Below are positions 10,452-21,858 of a DNA stretch of 64,000 bases, piece by piece. Source of the stretch: Gammaproteobacteria bacterium (GTDB lineage: Bacteria; Pseudomonadota; Gammaproteobacteria; Xanthomonadales; SZUA-36); NCBI GenBank assembly GCA_021772935.1, contig JAJFLA010000026.1, positions 1 to 64,000 of the forward strand, in the 5' to 3' direction. A program made the translations under genes and the position numbers. The notes beneath the pieces were generated by a model. It saw nothing but the letters and a program-made list of their open reading frames with translations. It did not search any database and had not been told where the DNA came from. Position 1 is the stretch's first letter. Each line of letters opens with the position of its first letter.

Positions 10452-11705
10452 ATGGAACCTGACGAGCTTCTCGAAAATAATGAAATGGGGAACATTTATA
10501 CCCCCAGTGAACTGAACCATGAAGCCAGGCTGCACCTGGAAGCCGGTTTTGGTCGTGTGTGGGTTGAAGCCGAGATTTCGAACCTGAGTCGACCCGCATC
10601 CGGGCATCTATATTTTTCCCTGAAAGACGATAAAGCCCAGATTAGCTGCGCGATGTTTCGTTCGAACACCTACCAAATGGGTTTCAAACCCGAAAACGGT
10701 ATGCTGGTAAGGGCGCGTGGCCGGGTCAGTCTGTATGAGGCCCGTGGTAACTACCAATTGATCGCCGATTCAATGATACGGGCTGGTGAGGGGTTGTTAA
10801 GGGCAAAATTCGAGTTATTAAAAAATGGACTGGCCGCTGAAGGCCTGTTTGATGAGACACAAAAAAAGAGCCTGCCGACCTTCCCACTTCGTATTGCCAT
10901 CATTACATCACCATCCGGTGCCGCGCTGCGGGATATTTTGAATGTATTGCAACGCCGCTGGCCTTTGGCAGCCATACGGATCTATGGCGTACCGGTTCAA
11001 GGCAATGAAGCAGCACCCGCCATTGTAAATGCATTGGCAGCGGCCAACGACCATAACTGGGCAGATCTGATCGTCACTGGCCGTGGTGGCGGTTCGCTTG
11101 AAGATTTATGGGCTTTTAATGAAGAATCAGTGGCACGTGCAATTGTTGCTTCTAACTTACCGGTGGTCTCCGCGGTCGGCCATGAAATTGATTTCAGTAT
11201 CAGTGATTTTGTTGCAGATTTAAGAGCACCAACACCTTCTGCTGCAGCAGAATTAATTTCACCAGACCAACAATCCATCAAACAAAGCCTGTCCATGCTC
11301 AGCCGTCGATTACAACAACGCAGTCTTCACCAATTGCAACGATTGTCCCAAAACCTGGACCACCTGACACATCGCTTACAGCAACAACATCCTGGACAAC
11401 GTCTGGATCAACACCGAAAAATATTGCTACAAACCAAAAATCGCCTGCGACTTGCCGGTCTGCGTATTGTATCGGAGCGTAGGGGGTCTCTTCAGAATCT
11501 TGCCCGCACGCTGAAAGCAATTGGCCCGCTGCCAACACTCGCCCGAGGTTACGCCATTGTTACCGATGCACAAACCGGAACGGCAATCAGTTCTGTCAAA
11601 GAACTTAAATCGAAACAGGCACTACTTACCCAACTGCAAGATGGTCAAGTACTCTCAAAAGTGGATACGATCAGAAAAACCACCCTGGATAATGAAGAAA
11701 GCTAA
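10452..11705 (+). CDS. xseA: Exodeoxyribonuclease VII large subunit
   Basis: XseA, with the small subunit XseB, degrades single-stranded DNA from both ends. The N-terminal OB fold (F-G-R-V-W-V-E-A-E-I-S-N-L and S-G-H-L-Y-F-S-L-K-D) is followed by the catalytic domain with G-R-G-G-G-S-L-E-D-L-W-A-F-N and S-A-V-G-H-E-I-D, then a coiled-coil-rich C-terminus. At 417 residues it is shorter than the E. coli protein (about 456), mainly in the helical region. An internal ATG at 10485 is an alternative start. It diverges from the amidohydrolase across 59 bp. Confidence 0.96.
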   Translation: MEPDELLENNEMGNIYTPSELNHEARLHLEAGFGRVWVEAEISNLSRPASGHLYFSLKDDKAQISCAMFRSNTYQMGFKPENGMLVRARGRVSLYEARGNYQLIADSMIRAGEGLLRAKFELLKNGLAAEGLFDETQKKSLPTFPLRIAIITSPSGAALRDILNVLQRRWPLAAIRIYGVPVQGNEAAPAIVNALAAANDHNWADLIVTGRGGGSLEDLWAFNEESVARAIVASNLPVVSAVGHEIDFSISDFVADLRAPTPSAAAELISPDQQSIKQSLSMLSRRLQQRSLHQLQRLSQNLDHLTHRLQQQHPGQRLDQHRKILLQTKNRLRLAGLRIVSERRGSLQNLARTLKAIGPLPTLARGYAIVTDAQTGTAISSVKELKSKQALLTQLQDGQVLSKVDTIRKTTLDNEES

Positions 11706-11787
11706 CCAGATGGATTAACCCCTTTTTTCTCCTGCCTGCGTATTAACCCAGTACGCAATGAATTTCTTAAGCAACCAGGAGAGAGAA

Positions 11788-13635
11788 ATGCACTTCCAGA
11801 CTTTTGTAATCACGCTTTGTTTTACTACGCTTACAGCCTGTGCTATCGATAAAAATGATGACACACAGGCTGGCGCCGACCATGAATCACAAACACTCAC
11901 ACAACAACGGCTGTATGAACTAACCGACCAGGCAACGATTAGCGAACAATCTATCGTGACAACCCCGATGCCTTTCGAAGTAAAAGCTCAGGGCGAACCC
12001 GGTACATCGGAATCTCTTGTTCGCCGGGACGAGCCCACTATGTCATATGAACTTGATGCCATTGCAGCAACAAAATATATGAGCAACGAGCACATAATGG
12101 TCATGAAGCAAAGCCAGACTCCGCAGAGGCTGGTAACAACGGGCGTGGCACACAACAATATTCGCCACGCTACTGAATCGCTGTACCGTGAGAATTACCA
12201 ACATCTCGAAACCCAAAGCGTGAAACGAGTCACGAACGAGCCAGTTTCAACATTTTCAATTGACGTCGATAGCGGCGCTTATTCCAACATGCGCCGTTGG
12301 CTCAACCAGGGGCAACTACCGCCTGAAGATGCGGTCAGGGTTGAGGAGTTTATCAACTACTTTGAATACGATTATCCACAACCAGAGAGCCAAAAAGTAC
12401 CTTTCCAGGTCAGTACAGAAATTGCCCCCACCCCATGGAATACAAATACCCGTTTGTTACGCATCGGTATCCAGGGTTACGAAGTTCCAAAATCCAAACT
12501 ACCCGCTTCCAATCTTGTCTTCCTGATCGACGTATCCGGTTCCATGCGTGCAGCTGATAAATTACCGCTGTTGCAGCAGGCTTTGACCATGCTTGTTGGG
12601 CAGCTTGAAACACGTGACAGTATTAGCATAGTCGTCTATGCAGGCGCATCAGGTGTTGTGTTGCCACCCACGCACGGCAATCAAAAAGCCGACATCCTGG
12701 CAGCCTTGCAGCAATTACAGGCAGGTGGCTCCACCAATGGTGCTGCCGGCATACGCCTCGCCTACCAATTGGCACAACAAAACTTCATCCAGAACGGTGT
12801 TAACCGCGTCATCCTGGCCACCGATGGTGACTTCAATGTCGGTCTGGCCAGTACCGAAGAATTGATTGATCTGATTCAGCGCAAACGCAAAGCCGGCATC
12901 GCACTGACCACCTTGGGGTTTGGCAGCGGTAACTATAATGACCACCTGCTTGAACAACTGGCCGATGAGGGTAATGGCAACTACGCCTATATCGACCGTT
13001 TGTTTGAGGCACAAAAGGTGTTGAACGAAGAGCTTTCAGCAACGTTATTGACCATTGCCAAGGATGTAAAAATTCAGATTGAATTCAACCCCGCCCAGGT
13101 TTCCGAATACCGCCTCATCGGCTACGAAAACCGTATGCTCAATGAAGAAGACTTTGCCAATGATACAGTGGATGCAGGTGAGATCGGTGCAGGACACAGA
13201 GTCACAGCCCTGTATGAAATCAGTCTCAGCGGTAGTAACGGACAGCGTTTGCCGGCACGACGTTACCAGAGCGACAACATCAGCCACAAACCCAGCAATG
13301 CAAGCTTCAATAATGAACTTGCCTATCTGCGTATTCGTTATAAATTACCCAGTGAATCAGTATCAAAACTGATCCAATCACCGGTGATGGACAGCGGCAT
13401 CAACGCACGCGGTGGTGACAGCTTCAACTTTGCAGCAGCCGTTGCGGCCTTTGGCCAAAAGTTGCGCGGTGGCAAGTACCTCGAATCGTTTAGCTTCGAC
13501 GACATCGCGCAACTGGCTCGACAATCCAGAGGTCAGGATTCACATGGTTACCGCAGTGAGTTTATGCAACTGGTCCAACTGGCAGAAACACTCGATCAGT
13601 CTGAAAATGTCGCTCAAAGTGTGGTCGAAAAATAA
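11788..13635 (+). CDS. VWA-domain lipoprotein, YfbK-like
   Basis: A 615-residue protein starting at the ATG at 11788, which has AGGAGAGAG just upstream. The N-terminus is a lipoprotein signal (hydrophobic stretch ending L-T-A-C). Next come a low-complexity region, the YfbK-type N-terminal domain (S-T-F-S-I-D-V-D-S-G-A-Y, then L-P-P-E-D-A-V-R-V-E-E), a von Willebrand A domain with an intact MIDAS motif (D-V-S-G-S-M, later A-T-D-G-D-F-N-V-G), and a DUF3520-like C-terminus. VWA domains bind protein partners through a metal. It is followed by an ECF sigma factor and a membrane protein, suggesting an envelope-sensing role; that role is inferred. Confidence 0.9.
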   Translation: MHFQTFVITLCFTTLTACAIDKNDDTQAGADHESQTLTQQRLYELTDQATISEQSIVTTPMPFEVKAQGEPGTSESLVRRDEPTMSYELDAIAATKYMSNEHIMVMKQSQTPQRLVTTGVAHNNIRHATESLYRENYQHLETQSVKRVTNEPVSTFSIDVDSGAYSNMRRWLNQGQLPPEDAVRVEEFINYFEYDYPQPESQKVPFQVSTEIAPTPWNTNTRLLRIGIQGYEVPKSKLPASNLVFLIDVSGSMRAADKLPLLQQALTMLVGQLETRDSISIVVYAGASGVVLPPTHGNQKADILAALQQLQAGGSTNGAAGIRLAYQLAQQNFIQNGVNRVILATDGDFNVGLASTEELIDLIQRKRKAGIALTTLGFGSGNYNDHLLEQLADEGNGNYAYIDRLFEAQKVLNEELSATLLTIAKDVKIQIEFNPAQVSEYRLIGYENRMLNEEDFANDTVDAGEIGAGHRVTALYEISLSGSNGQRLPARRYQSDNISHKPSNASFNNELAYLRIRYKLPSESVSKLIQSPVMDSGINARGGDSFNFAAAVAAFGQKLRGGKYLESFSFDDIAQLARQSRGQDSHGYRSEFMQLVQLAETLDQSENVAQSVVEK

Positions 13636-13650
13636 GTCTGGCACTAACCC

Positions 13651-13751
13651 GAGCTGGCTCATTGTTACTGAGACCGTCGCCAACAGGGAGGTTGGCGATC
13701 GAGCTTACAGGGATGTACTCGCAGCGTGTCTCAATAACAATGAGCCACCTC
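13651..13751. repeat. Nested inverted repeat between VWA gene and sigma factor
   Basis: Two 24-bp arms (13651-13674 and 13728-13751) are reverse complements with only two mismatches, and an 8-bp palindrome (TCGCCAAC / GTTGGCGA) is nested just inside the left arm. The whole structure is about 101 bp. There is no T-tract, so it is not a classic terminator. It could be a REP/MITE-like extragenic element or an RNA cruciform between the two genes. Confidence 0.65.
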
Positions 13752-13834
13752 GGCTCCCGGCCCAAACTCAATCGCCAGCAGCAGGATTGTTATTCCAACT
13801 TGGCGCACTCGTCCAGATCAGCTACGCTGCCTTT

Positions 13835-14365
13835 ATGCGGGAGGTGACTGACGAGCAATTGATGCAACAATACCTAAAAGGTGATGTAGAAGCTTTTGAT
13901 CAGCTTTATGCCCGGCATCGTGGGCCCTTGTATCGTTACTTCAAGCGCCAGGTAAATAATGTCACCACGGTCAACGATCTGTACCAGGGTGTGTGGGAAA
14001 AAATCATCAGGGCGCGAGACAAATACCGTTCTACCACAGTATTCGCTGTGTGGATGTACGCCATCGCCCACAACCACCTTGTTGACTACTACCGGCGTAT
14101 AAAACCCGATGATCCAATTCAAATGGATGTCTTGTCCGATCATCAAGCGAATCCCGTGCAAAGGGCGATTGATGATGAACAGAACAAACTATTGCACTCA
14201 GGTATCAATGCACTGCCTGTAGAGCAGAGAAATGCGCTGCTGCTTAAGCTTGAAACCGGCCTTAAAATAGAGGACATTGCCAAGGTAACCGGGGTCAGCA
14301 GGGAAACCGTCAAAAGCCGCTTACGTTACGCGGTTCACAAACTTAAACGGAGCCTGGTTGAATGA
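13835..14365 (+). CDS. ECF-family RNA polymerase sigma factor
   Basis: A 176-residue group 4 sigma factor. Region 2 is visible from about residue 8 (M-Q-Q-Y-L-K-G-D-V-E-A-F-D-Q-L-Y) to the W-M-Y-A-I-A-H-N segment. Region 4 has L-P-V-E-Q-R-N-A-L-L-L-K and the helix-turn-helix I-E-D-I-A-K-V-T-G-V-S-R-E-T-V-K-S-R. The reading frame stays open upstream to 13412, but that part runs antisense to nothing conserved and through the inverted repeat, so I start at the ATG at 13835. Its stop overlaps the next gene by 4 bp, as is usual for a sigma/anti-sigma pair. Confidence 0.92.
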   Translation: MREVTDEQLMQQYLKGDVEAFDQLYARHRGPLYRYFKRQVNNVTTVNDLYQGVWEKIIRARDKYRSTTVFAVWMYAIAHNHLVDYYRRIKPDDPIQMDVLSDHQANPVQRAIDDEQNKLLHSGINALPVEQRNALLLKLETGLKIEDIAKVTGVSRETVKSRLRYAVHKLKRSLVE

Positions 14366-15090
14366 ACAGTATTCACAACAACGGCAAAACCGATGCATCA
14401 TTAAACGACGACCTGGACAAACTCAGCCGTGTTTACGGGCAATTGCAGCAAACTGAACCACCAGAATTACTAGACCAGGCAATATTGAACAGTGCCCGCC
14501 GCACATTAGAAAAAAAGCCGCACTGGATCAATTTCAGTTGGTTGCACGGATTAACCACGGCCGCGGTATTTGTACTGGCATTGTCTCTTGTTTTGAATCA
14601 ACACGAGCCTTCCCCGGCTTACGAAAACGGTATGGGGAAAGCCGAATCAATATCATTGCAACGTCAAAAAGCGATCATGAAGCAATCGGGCGAGCAAACC
14701 GATGAACTACAACGGGTAAAAGAAATGAAAAGCCAGAATCCATCGAATGCATCGCAAAGCATACCTGTCACGGTTGTGCCTGCTAGACCCGCATCAGAGA
14801 CCCGGTTGGAAACACAATTGATGCTCGAGGAGCTACTGATGGATGACGCAGATTTCAAAGCTGACACTGCAAAAGCCGCAGCGGTCATTAAACCAACCCG
14901 TATTCCGGTGATTTCAAAACCCACAAAAGCTGACCTGAACCAGCGATACAGAACTGACTCAGATCTGGATCAGCAATTATTGCTTATCATCAAGTTGAAA
15001 CAAGATGGTAATGAACGCTGGAAAACAGAGTTGGAATCATTCAAAAAAAGCTACCCGGATTATCAATTACCAGACGAGCTTCAAGACTAA
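14362..15090 (+). CDS. Putative membrane anti-sigma factor
   Basis: A 242-residue protein with a soluble N-terminus (about 1-60), one transmembrane helix (about 66-83, L-T-T-A-A-V-F-V-L-A-L-S-L-V-L) and a polar outer domain rich in Lys, Glu and Ser. This topology, and the 4-bp overlap with the ECF sigma gene, point to a membrane-anchored anti-sigma factor. There is no zinc-binding ZAS motif (HxxxCxxC), so the class is not identified. The role rests on position and topology only. Confidence 0.65.
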   Translation: MNSIHNNGKTDASLNDDLDKLSRVYGQLQQTEPPELLDQAILNSARRTLEKKPHWINFSWLHGLTTAAVFVLALSLVLNQHEPSPAYENGMGKAESISLQRQKAIMKQSGEQTDELQRVKEMKSQNPSNASQSIPVTVVPARPASETRLETQLMLEELLMDDADFKADTAKAAAVIKPTRIPVISKPTKADLNQRYRTDSDLDQQLLLIIKLKQDGNERWKTELESFKKSYPDYQLPDELQD

Positions 15091-15099
15091 GGTGCTTCA

Positions 15100-15681
15100 A
15101 TGCTGACACTGAAAGGTCCGTCTTCTTTTGAGGAAACAATCAAGAAAAGTCGTTTTATTGCCCACACGGCTTGCGTAAGCTCACAGGCTGAATCACTTGA
15201 TTTTTTTGAATCAGTCGCAGACCCTCAGGCGACACATAATTGCTGGGCATGGCGAATCAACTTTCAAATTCGCTCAAGTGATGACGGTGAACCCTCTGGC
15301 ACGGCAGGACGTCCAATTCTCAATGTCATTGAGCGTCGTCAGTTAGAAAATGTCATGGTTGTGGTTACACGCTACTTCGGTGGAATCAAGCTCGGTGTTG
15401 GAGGTCTGGTTCGGGCTTATTCCGGAACCACCGCAAAATGCCTCGACAGGGCAGGCGTGATTGAGCTTTTTCCAATGTCGGAGTTCACCATCAAAGCCGG
15501 CTTTGAATGGGCTTCGGGCATACATGGGCTACTGAATCAGTATTCTGTAGAAAAACTGGAGGAATCATATGACCATGAGGGCCTGATTCTGAAAGTCCGT
15601 TGTCGTGAAGCTGACTTCGGTAAGTTGGCTAGCGGTTTACGTGATGCCTGTCGGGGACAGGTTACAAGCTTTAAGAATTAA
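15100..15681 (+). CDS. yigZ: YigZ/IMPACT family protein
   Basis: A 193-residue member of the UPF0029/IMPACT family. The signature appears as K-S-R-F-I-A, A-T-H-N-C-W-A-W, S-D-D-G-E-P-S-G-T-A-G and Y-F-G-G-I-K-L-G-V-G-G-L-V-R-A-Y. A smaller C-terminal ferredoxin-like domain follows. Eukaryotic IMPACT regulates GCN2; the bacterial role is not settled. It starts 9 bp after the putative anti-sigma gene, so it is probably in the same operon. Its 3' end overlaps the convergent gene by 11 bp. Confidence 0.92.
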   Translation: MLTLKGPSSFEETIKKSRFIAHTACVSSQAESLDFFESVADPQATHNCWAWRINFQIRSSDDGEPSGTAGRPILNVIERRQLENVMVVVTRYFGGIKLGVGGLVRAYSGTTAKCLDRAGVIELFPMSEFTIKAGFEWASGIHGLLNQYSVEKLEESYDHEGLILKVRCREADFGKLASGLRDACRGQVTSFKN

Positions 15682-16726
15682 TTTTCAAGCTAATGCCCGG
15701 CAAGCTGGTGGCATAATCTGCTCCCATCAGTAGGGACGGCGTATAAAAACCACCCTCGACTTGCTGCTCCAGCAAATACTCCACAATACCCAGGCTGGCC
15801 ATAACCGTGACATCATAGCCATCCGGTGTGATCATGGTCGCTGACACAACACGACCATCGGCACTTTTGACTTCACCCCACAATTGCATCCGGGAGTTTT
15901 GCCGCTCACTGGCGTCCGGGCCGGTTATAGATTTTTCTATCCGTCTTTTTATTTTATTTTGCAACCACTGCAAAGATAGAATTGGCTGTAGCATGCGCAG
16001 ACGTTTCATACGTAATATGGCTGAAGGTGGTGCCGACATATAGACCTCGATATTCGCCACACCAGTACTGATATATGCAGTGAAGACATCACCCCAGGGA
16101 ATTGTGACTGCGAGGCGCTTGCGATGTTCAAACAGAATTTCCCGGGTCTTCCAGGCCAGTGGTACCCACTTCAATTTTCCATCCTGGCGCACACAGCCAC
16201 CCGTCGCCAACATTTCAACGCTGGTTTTCGCTGTGCCAGGACTCATTTGACTACCAGAGTCAAAGGCCAAGGCCATTTTTGTAGCTGCCGGTAATGCTCT
16301 AACCAACGTGGCTGCCAGACAATCTGTTGGTACAACATCGAATCCAACCCCTGGCATCAGTACGACATCAGCTCGTTTGGCTGCGTCTGATTGCTGCTGT
16401 GCATTCGCAAACACACTGATTTCACCGGTAATGTCCAGATAATGGCAAGATTTTTCCAGACAGGCTTCTATCATCACTTGGCTGGTTGCTGAGAACGGAC
16501 CCGCACAATGCAACACGATTGAAACCCCTTCCAATGCCTTTTTGACCGCCGACTTGTCACCCAGATCGAAAACAAGGCTGTCAAAACCAGTTTCAGCGGC
16601 CATCGTCTCGATAGATTCTCGGTTACGTCCAGCCAGTATCGGCTGCAATCCCCGTTTTTGGGCTTCTACAGCAATCAGACGGCCCGTATAACCGTTAGCG
16701 CCATAAATCATCCACTTTAGATTCAT
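15671..16726 (-). CDS. Saccharopine dehydrogenase-like / trans-acting enoyl reductase family protein
   Basis: A 351-residue oxidoreductase with an N-terminal Rossmann motif (I-Y-G-A-N-G-Y-T-G-R-L-I), then A-G-R-N-R-E and L-H-C-A-G-P-F, typical of the saccharopine-dehydrogenase NADP-binding superfamily that includes trans-acting enoyl reductases. The C-terminal half is family-specific, with no catalytic motif I can name. No strong ribosome-binding site is seen at the ATG at 16726. Substrate unknown; lipid or polyketide-like substrates are possible from the family. Confidence 0.82.
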   Translation of the reverse strand: MNLKWMIYGANGYTGRLIAVEAQKRGLQPILAGRNRESIETMAAETGFDSLVFDLGDKSAVKKALEGVSIVLHCAGPFSATSQVMIEACLEKSCHYLDITGEISVFANAQQQSDAAKRADVVLMPGVGFDVVPTDCLAATLVRALPAATKMALAFDSGSQMSPGTAKTSVEMLATGGCVRQDGKLKWVPLAWKTREILFEHRKRLAVTIPWGDVFTAYISTGVANIEVYMSAPPSAILRMKRLRMLQPILSLQWLQNKIKRRIEKSITGPDASERQNSRMQLWGEVKSADGRVVSATMITPDGYDVTVMASLGIVEYLLEQQVEGGFYTPSLLMGADYATSLPGISLKINS

Positions 16727-16763
16727 TATTAACTAGACCTTTATGCCGACTCTTAACAACACG

Positions 16764-17258
16764 TTAGAACAACAAGCCCTGTTGCCGTTCCTTGTTGTCA
16801 GCGACGTCTGATCCAGATGACTCAGATTTTTCTGTTTCAATCTCGACTGCTTTGGGTCTGATTGCTTTTGTCTTCTTAACAATGACGGCCTGGGGTTTAA
16901 CGGTAGTATCGGGTACTGCAGATTTTTGCGGCGATGGTTTATCCGCTTGTCGCAGCCGTTTAGCCGCAAACTGATCTGGCGCAGACCGCTTGTTAACAAC
17001 TTTGATCAAGTCGCCAAGCGAACAGTCCGCTTCGAGTTCGTGACGCAACGATTGCTTGTAGTGGATACGATACTGGTTTCTACGGCCGTTTTTTGTAACG
17101 CTGACCATGTCACCATCCTGTAAATCACGTACAATTTTTTGTACTGCGCGTTCGGTAATGCCTACATCTGCTGCAACATCACGCAAGCGCGCTTCGGCAT
17201 CACGTGCCAGGCAGACCAGGACATGACCATGGTTGCTAAAAAGTGTCCAGTTGCTCAT
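16764..17258 (-). CDS. Winged-helix transcriptional regulator with charged tail
   Basis: A 164-residue protein. Residues about 5-70 form a winged helix-turn-helix (H-V-L-V-C-L-A, then L-R-D-V-A-A-D-V-G-I-T-E-R-A-V-Q-K-I-V, then a wing with G-R-R-N-Q-Y-R). The second half is low-complexity, rich in Lys, Ser and Pro, with no recognisable domain. The DNA-binding part resembles small MarR/AsnC-like single-domain regulators. The ribosome-binding site (GGGGTGA, four bases before the ATG) lies in one arm of an inverted repeat, which suggests autoregulation. Confidence 0.8.
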   Translation of the reverse strand: MSNWTLFSNHGHVLVCLARDAEARLRDVAADVGITERAVQKIVRDLQDGDMVSVTKNGRRNQYRIHYKQSLRHELEADCSLGDLIKVVNKRSAPDQFAAKRLRQADKPSPQKSAVPDTTVKPQAVIVKKTKAIRPKAVEIETEKSESSGSDVADNKERQQGLLF

Positions 17259-17262
17259 AAAA

Positions 17263-17287
17263 TCACCCCAAAGTGAGTATTGGGTGA
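17263..17287 (-). promoter_or_regulatory. Inverted repeat over the ribosome-binding site of the winged-helix gene
   Basis: TCACCCCAA (17263-17271) and TTGGGTGA (17280-17287) are inverted copies with one bulged base. On the mRNA, the arm next to the start codon is the Shine-Dalgarno sequence GGGGTGA itself. It could act as an autoregulatory operator or as an RNA hairpin that hides the ribosome-binding site. Confidence 0.45.
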
Positions 17288-17429
17288 ATTATATTTCGTG
17301 TTTATGAATTCTGCAATCAATTGTGCCACACAAAATACGAGGTCAAGAGATTGACCTGGGCCAACTGCGGTAGATCACAGTGAGTACAAGGCTATTTTTT
17401 ACAGCACCAGCACTTGACGACCTGAATGA

Positions 17430-20243
<2,814 letters not shown>

Positions 20244-20244
<1 letters not shown>

Positions 20245-20801
20245 CAGTCTTGCTCGAGCACCAGAATTTCATCCAGATGCCGCCATTCTTCATAAGCGTC
20301 CATACCACAACCAAACACATACACATCCGGCACATCGAGACCTACAAAGTCAACATAATCCCGTGACAGACCACGGTCATGGTCTTTACGCACTAACGCG
20401 GCCATCTTGACCGTACCTGCCTTGCGTTTCTCAACCGAGCCTTTTATGGCCGCAAGTGTATTGCCTTCATCAAAAATGTCATCAACGATCAGCACGTTTT
20501 TGCCTTCCAGGTCAAGACGCGGCGGTACCCGGTATTCCAACTCTGCACCGTACAGCCCGCCGCGATAACGTGTCGCATGAACAAAATCCATTTGGACCGG
20601 CATTTTCAATTTTGTCACCAACCAAGCTGCCGGGATAATCGCACCGGTTAAAACCGAAATCAGGATCAATGCTTCATCGGCATAAAACTCGTTGATTTCA
20701 TCCGCCATTTTCTGCACAGCCGCACTGACTTCATCACGTGTGAACAGAACCCGTGAGTTTTTTAGTATCTCGTGTGGGTCCGGGGTGGTACTTATGTCCA
20801 T
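20244..20801 (-). CDS. hpt: Hypoxanthine-guanine phosphoribosyltransferase
   Basis: A type I phosphoribosyltransferase of about 185 residues. The PRPP-binding loop is V-L-I-V-D-D-I-F-D-E-G-N-T-L, and the purine-contact region holds D-Y-V-D-F-V-G-L-D-V-P. It salvages hypoxanthine (and guanine) to IMP/GMP. The ATG at 20801 has GGAG ten bases upstream and overlaps the end of nagZ by 10 bp. Placed before the MTI phosphorylase, it would recycle the hypoxanthine that enzyme releases. Confidence 0.93.
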
Positions 20802-21853
20802 TTTGATTGCTCCAATTCTAATTGTTGAATAGATTTTTTCCATTGCCGCCATTCGCCAACCCGCTCCACTTCATCACGAGTGACAGTAAGCCGACCTTTA
20901 AGTCTTTTAAGGGCAGCATCTGCATCGACAAACGACGCTTCATTATTCGTCAGTAACCGCGCCACGTCTGCCGGATCACAAACCAGCACAGCATCACAAC
21001 CCGCCAGCAAACTTTCCCTCACCCTGTCATCGAGTCCCCCCGCAACTTTAGCAGCATACATGCACAAATCGTCGGAAAATATCGTGCCTTGAAAATTCAG
21101 TTTCTGCCGCAGTACGCTCTTGATCCAAAAGGGGGAGTAACCTGCTGGTTTGTCATCCACTGCAGGATACAACACGTGCGCCATCATCATTGCATCCAAT
21201 TTTTCGCTCAAACCTGCAAACGGTTTTAAATCTGCCTGTTCAATCTCATCAAATGAGCGTGGATCACAAACGTCATTGGTGTGTGAATCCGCTTCTACCG
21301 AACCATGGCCTGGGAAATGTTTGCCCGTCGCCGCCATACCCGCATCGTGCATGCCTGCGATGTAAGCGCCGGACAACTCAATAATGGCTGCAGGTTCTGC
21401 GGCGAAGGCTCGGTCACCTATCACTACACTTCGATCGCCAATATCCAGTACCGGCGCAAAGCTGAGGTCAACACCACAAAGTAATAGTTCTGTTGCCATA
21501 ACACGACCATGCCGGTAAGCAAAATCCTTTGCATTACATGGTGAATCGGCATACATTTTTCCCAGCACAGCCAACGCCGGCAAGCGCGTGAATCCTTCTT
21601 TAAACCGCTGTACACGACCACCTTCATGATCAACACATATCAACAGATCACGGGACGCTATTTCGGTGATCGAGTGGTTGAGTTTCGATAGTTGTGAGGG
21701 GTCGTGGTAGTTACGGCTGAACAACACCACACCACCCACAGCCGGGTGACGCAACCAATTGCTTTCATCCTTGCTGACTTCAAGACTAGCCAGCCCGATC
21801 AGCAATGGCCCCAAGGCTTGACCCGTGTTGGTCTGTGAACCCGTATCGCGCAT
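20792..21853 (-). CDS. nagZ: Beta-N-acetylhexosaminidase NagZ
   Basis: A 353-residue GH3 enzyme. It carries D-H-E-G-G-R-V-Q-R-F, K-H-F-P-G-H-G-S-V-E-A-D-S-H (the mobile loop with the catalytic His/Asp dyad) and the nucleophile Asp in F-S-D-D-L. NagZ removes GlcNAc from anhydromuropeptides in cytoplasmic peptidoglycan recycling. It follows rlmD by 5 bp and overlaps hpt, so it is inside one operon. Confidence 0.96.
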   Translation of the reverse strand: MRDTGSQTNTGQALGPLLIGLASLEVSKDESNWLRHPAVGGVVLFSRNYHDPSQLSKLNHSITEIASRDLLICVDHEGGRVQRFKEGFTRLPALAVLGKMYADSPCNAKDFAYRHGRVMATELLLCGVDLSFAPVLDIGDRSVVIGDRAFAAEPAAIIELSGAYIAGMHDAGMAATGKHFPGHGSVEADSHTNDVCDPRSFDEIEQADLKPFAGLSEKLDAMMMAHVLYPAVDDKPAGYSPFWIKSVLRQKLNFQGTIFSDDLCMYAAKVAGGLDDRVRESLLAGCDAVLVCDPADVARLLTNNEASFVDADAALKRLKGRLTVTRDEVERVGEWRQWKKSIQQLELEQSKWT

Positions 21854-21858
21854 GCCAC

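Noticed and set aside
10393-10599. Long N-terminal extension of the amidohydrolase
   Set aside because: It would overlap xseA, while a GTG at 10392 has a strong ribosome-binding site and begins a proper lipoprotein signal.
13412-13834. Upstream extension of the ECF sigma factor frame
   Set aside because: It overlaps the VWA gene in another frame and runs through the palindrome; the translation has no sigma-factor features before the ATG at 13835.
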